From contig NZ_JAHXZM010000003.1 in assembly GCF_019429535.1 (NCBI RefSeq), positions 540,372 through 604,371 on the forward strand: a DNA stretch of 64,000 nt, read 5' to 3'. The translations under genes and the position numbers were made by a program. Source of the stretch: Sphingomonas citricola. GTDB taxonomy: Bacteria; Pseudomonadota; Alphaproteobacteria; Sphingomonadales; Sphingomonadaceae. The notes below the pieces were generated by a model. That model was not told the DNA's origin. It made no database searches and saw nothing but the letters and a program-made list of their open reading frames with translations. Shown here piece after piece: positions 61,286-64,000 of the stretch (position 1 is the first letter of the stretch; every line of letters begins with the position of its first letter).

Positions 61286-63595
61286 TCAGAAGCCGCGCGA
61301 CAGCGTCGCGACGACCGCGGCGCCGCTGCCGACATAATAAGCGGGCGCGGCTCCGGCGATGGTCGTGCCGCGTCGCCCGACGACGTCGTTCGCGTTGGTG
61401 GTGACCGCCTGCACGCCCGCCAGCACGTGCGGATCGGTCACGTTGATCGCGTTGACGCGTAGATCGGTTCGCTTGCCGTCGAGCCAGTCAGCCATGTGTA
61501 CGCCGATGGCGACATCGAGCGTCGCGTAATCCCTGATGCTCTCGTCGTTCACGAAGGTCGCATATTGGCGTCCGACATATTTGCCGGCGATGCTGCCGAA
61601 CAGGTGGCCATCGTCGTACGTGCCCCCGCCCCCGATCTGCAACACCGGACTCGATACCGCACGTTTGCCCCGCGTCGGTAGAAAGTCGGCGCCGACCGGC
61701 AGGTCGTCATCGATCCGCGCGCGCAGATACTCGCCCGAGACATAGACGCTGACGCCTCTTGCGGGGCGATAGTCGATCTCGGCATCGATCCCGTAGGAGG
61801 TCTGCCCACCCGCATTGAGCGTCGAATTGACCTGCGCACCACCCGCGTCGATCACGGTCGCCAGCTGGCGGTTGCGAAACTTGTAGTGAAAGCCGGTGAT
61901 CGATCCCGACAGGTTGGGGCCGATGTAGCGGTAGCCCAATTCCTGCGACACCGAATATTCGTTCTTCAGCGCATCGGTGCCGCGGGTCGTCACGACGCCG
62001 CCATCGTAGCTGTCATAGAGCGTGAATTCGTTGGGCGTGCGGAAATTGGTCGTGACGTTGGCGAACACCTGCTGGCGATCATCCAGCATGTAATGAACCG
62101 CTGCGCGTGGCAGCAAGGTGAAGCTGTCGCGACGCACGCGGCGCTGCGGCCCCGGCAGATAATTGCGACCGTTGCGCAGCAGTCCGACGCCCTTGATGCC
62201 GACATCGATCGTCAGGCGCGGTCCCAAGGCAATACTGTCGGCGAGGAAAAACGCCCTCGTCACGGTCACGGTGCGCTGATTCTCATTGGCCAGCAGCCGA
62301 CCGTCGGCAGTACGGATCGCTTTGCTGCGGTATCCCCACCGGTCCGCCGGACGTCCATAAGCATCGACCGCGGTATAGGTTTGCGCAACACGGTCGGTCC
62401 CATAATCGAACCATAGCCCGGTGGTGATCTGGTGAACGCCCGCTCGCAGGGTCAATTTGCTGACGTTGCCCGTGCGCATCTGGTCGCCGGTGTAATTGCC
62501 CAGCACCGTCGCGACGCCGTCGATCGCGCCGGGCAAGGCGATCGGCTGCGTCAATTCCTCGTTGCCGAGGAAATTGCCGGTCGTGGCTAGCTCAGTACCA
62601 TACGGCGAATTGCCGTAGCCGAACTGGAGATAGGTCGTCGTGTCCAGCGTCAGTCGGTCGCTCAACGCCAAATGGACCGGCGCGGAGGCATAGAGATTGC
62701 GGAACGGCGCCCGGTAGAGCCTCCAGTAATTGGTGTTCTCCGCGCTGTAGCGCGCGTCATAGTTGAAATTGCGCCCTTTGGCCTCCCAGTCGGCGAGCGT
62801 CGGGCTGGGATAACTCGCGTTATTCGCGTCATTGTACGACAGTGCTAGGCTGGCGCGGTTCCCGCCTCCCCATTCGCGCAGCAGCTTGGCATCGACGTGC
62901 TGACGCGTATCGTAGCCCGCGCCGCGCCAGTTGTCCGCGCGAGTGTTCAAGTAGGATAGGAATGCCTTCAGCCCCGTGCGGCCGATCTCGCCCGTGTCGA
63001 CGCGCGCGAACACGCGACGCAATGCATAGGAGCCAAGCGACAGATCGACTAGCGCCTGCGGCGTCGTCTTCGGGTCGTCGAGCGTCAACGACAGCAATCC
63101 ACCCGCGCCGCCGACTGTCGGCGAGTCGATATCCACCGACCCTTGCGCCAGCGCGATCTGCCGCACGTTGCCGGGGTCGGCAAATTGCGAGGGATAGGCG
63201 TAATAATAGCCGATGTCGTTCTGGGGGGCGCCTTCGAGCAGCACGCCGATTTCGTCCTGCCCGAGGCCCCGCAGCGTCAGGCTCGAACTCGATGACAGAC
63301 CGTACGGATCGCTCGACGCAACGTTCGCGCCGGGCAACAGATTCACAAGTTGGAACGCGTTGAGGGTCGGCGCCTGCTTGACGATGAAATCGGAAGAGAT
63401 CGCGCTGACCGCCTTCGGCTCGGTCTGATCCGGCAGCAGCCCTTCGGGGTCGCGGTGGCCGACGACGCGAATGTCAGGCTGCCGGGCGGTGGCCTGCTGC
63501 GCCGACGCGGCCGTTGGCACTGAGACAGCCACCATGCAGAACGCCGCAGCACCGAATCTGATCGTCGTCAGCGCAGGGGGAAACACAGCGGTCAT
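61286..63595 (-). CDS. TonB-dependent receptor, probably for thiamine
   Basis: A 769-residue outer-membrane receptor. It has a signal peptide (cleavage after ASAQ), a plug domain (AVSAISSDFIVKQAPTLNAFQLVNLLPGANV, then LTLRGLGQDEIGVLLEGAP) and a long beta-barrel ending in a final Phe (VATLSRGF), as needed for BAM assembly. A TonB box may lie in DIRVVG. Placed directly after a TPP riboswitch, its ligand is most likely thiamine, thiamine phosphate or a pyrimidine precursor. No strong ribosome site precedes the ATG, consistent with riboswitch-controlled initiation. Confidence 0.9.
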   Translation of the reverse strand: MTAVFPPALTTIRFGAAAFCMVAVSVPTAASAQQATARQPDIRVVGHRDPEGLLPDQTEPKAVSAISSDFIVKQAPTLNAFQLVNLLPGANVASSDPYGLSSSSSLTLRGLGQDEIGVLLEGAPQNDIGYYYAYPSQFADPGNVRQIALAQGSVDIDSPTVGGAGGLLSLTLDDPKTTPQALVDLSLGSYALRRVFARVDTGEIGRTGLKAFLSYLNTRADNWRGAGYDTRQHVDAKLLREWGGGNRASLALSYNDANNASYPSPTLADWEAKGRNFNYDARYSAENTNYWRLYRAPFRNLYASAPVHLALSDRLTLDTTTYLQFGYGNSPYGTELATTGNFLGNEELTQPIALPGAIDGVATVLGNYTGDQMRTGNVSKLTLRAGVHQITTGLWFDYGTDRVAQTYTAVDAYGRPADRWGYRSKAIRTADGRLLANENQRTVTVTRAFFLADSIALGPRLTIDVGIKGVGLLRNGRNYLPGPQRRVRRDSFTLLPRAAVHYMLDDRQQVFANVTTNFRTPNEFTLYDSYDGGVVTTRGTDALKNEYSVSQELGYRYIGPNLSGSITGFHYKFRNRQLATVIDAGGAQVNSTLNAGGQTSYGIDAEIDYRPARGVSVYVSGEYLRARIDDDLPVGADFLPTRGKRAVSSPVLQIGGGGTYDDGHLFGSIAGKYVGRQYATFVNDESIRDYATLDVAIGVHMADWLDGKRTDLRVNAINVTDPHVLAGVQAVTTNANDVVGRRGTTIAGAAPAYYVGSGAAVVATLSRGF

Positions 63596-63634
63596 CGTAC
63601 CAAGTCCACTCCACGCGGAGGGACGACAGAGCCG

Positions 63635-63726
63635 CGACCCTCCCTACGCCGGTGTAAGCCGGATCAGGTTCAGCGGGTCATGGGCTGCTGCCCACCTCTC
63701 AACCGCGCACCAGCGGTCCCCCGGGG
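63635..63726 (-). promoter_or_regulatory. TPP riboswitch (thi box)
   Basis: Read on the minus strand, the segment has the conserved TTGAGA block, then ACCCGCTGAACCTGATC, a CCGG stem, and GCGTAGGGA, in the usual order and spacing. P1 can form between the CCCC near 63726 and the GGGAGGG near 63640. The aptamer ends about 40 nt before the TonB receptor ATG, so control is probably at translation initiation. Confidence 0.93.
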
Positions 63727-63897
63727 ATGGCGCGCTTTAGGCGGTTATGGGGTTTGCGCAAAGGGTTATCGTCGGGCGGCGAATGACTGCGGCGGCCATC
63801 AAGACTGTGCGATTGCCAGCGTTGGGCGACGTGTGCACTGGACGCATAAAGGCCACCGGACCTGGTTGGTCAGGGGCTATTGTGTGTGTGTTGTGTA

Positions 63898-63974
<77 letters not shown>

Positions 63975-64000
63975 ACAGGTAGCCTTGGCTGCACGGTGTT

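Noticed and set aside
63885..63897. Short GT-rich repeat beside tRNA-fMet
   Set aside because: It is only a few units long, next to the tRNA 3' end, and controls no visible reading frame.

Overview
The window is a high-GC chromosomal segment from an alphaproteobacterium, most likely a sphingomonad (Sphingomonas or a close relative). The basis is family content: DUF1465/RcdA, DUF2794, DUF6481, MerC next to a Zur-like Fur regulator, an N-terminally extended ribosomal protein S9, an RcnB-type Arg/Asp-rich exported protein and a TonB receptor ending in Phe. The region is densely packed housekeeping DNA with short gaps, many 1-4 bp gene overlaps and two tRNA genes. I see no insertion sequence, prophage, integrase or CRISPR array. 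The only gap over 300 bp is 5322-5689.

Left third (1-25 kb): an MFE-2-like SDR; cysE-DUF2794; a TSUP permease and OxyR; moaD-moaE-pgsA; an LplT-like MFS protein; a 55-residue membrane protein; gamma carbonic anhydrase; nitronate monooxygenase; RcdA; two divergent YdcH genes; coniferyl-type aldehyde dehydrogenase; a prepilin peptidase with a small exported partner; thiolase; an exported MBL hydrolase; BCAT divergent from a MarR regulator; a tspO/ubiK/ybjN/proC run; tlyA; dxs; merC and a Zur-like regulator; ctaA.

Middle (25-44 kb): rplM-rpsI with a strong terminator; an acyltransferase; glpK divergent from glpD-glpR-HTD2-like dehydratase; a SpeE-like protein; DUF6481; tRNA-Glu; recJ; a prolyl-hydroxylase-like enzyme; an RcnB-family gene broken by one in-frame amber codon; then an acyl-activation and oxidation cluster (AMP ligase and thiolase on one side, TetR regulator, quinone oxidoreductase and GMC oxidoreductase on the other) with a 16-bp palindrome at the divide.

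Right third (44-64 kb): a multi-PAS hybrid histidine kinase divergent from nadE; a Tat-signal SDR; a probable four-gene operon of OmpR regulator, sensor kinase, GH13 alpha-glucosidase and GT4 glycosyltransferase; DUF1003 with an 11-C tract between its Shine-Dalgarno-like sequence and its ATG; a 1099-residue GH18-NodB-GT2 fusion; and, at the edge, a TPP riboswitch leading a TonB receptor, an APH-fold kinase and a PnuC-family permease. I read this last group as a thiamine (or precursor) uptake and trapping operon. Initiator tRNA-fMet lies at the end.

The most interesting items are the riboswitch-led thiamine operon, the amber-interrupted RcnB gene, the two-component/GH13/GT4 operon, the poly-C leader, the three-enzyme fusion and several intergenic palindromes and hairpins that look regulatory.
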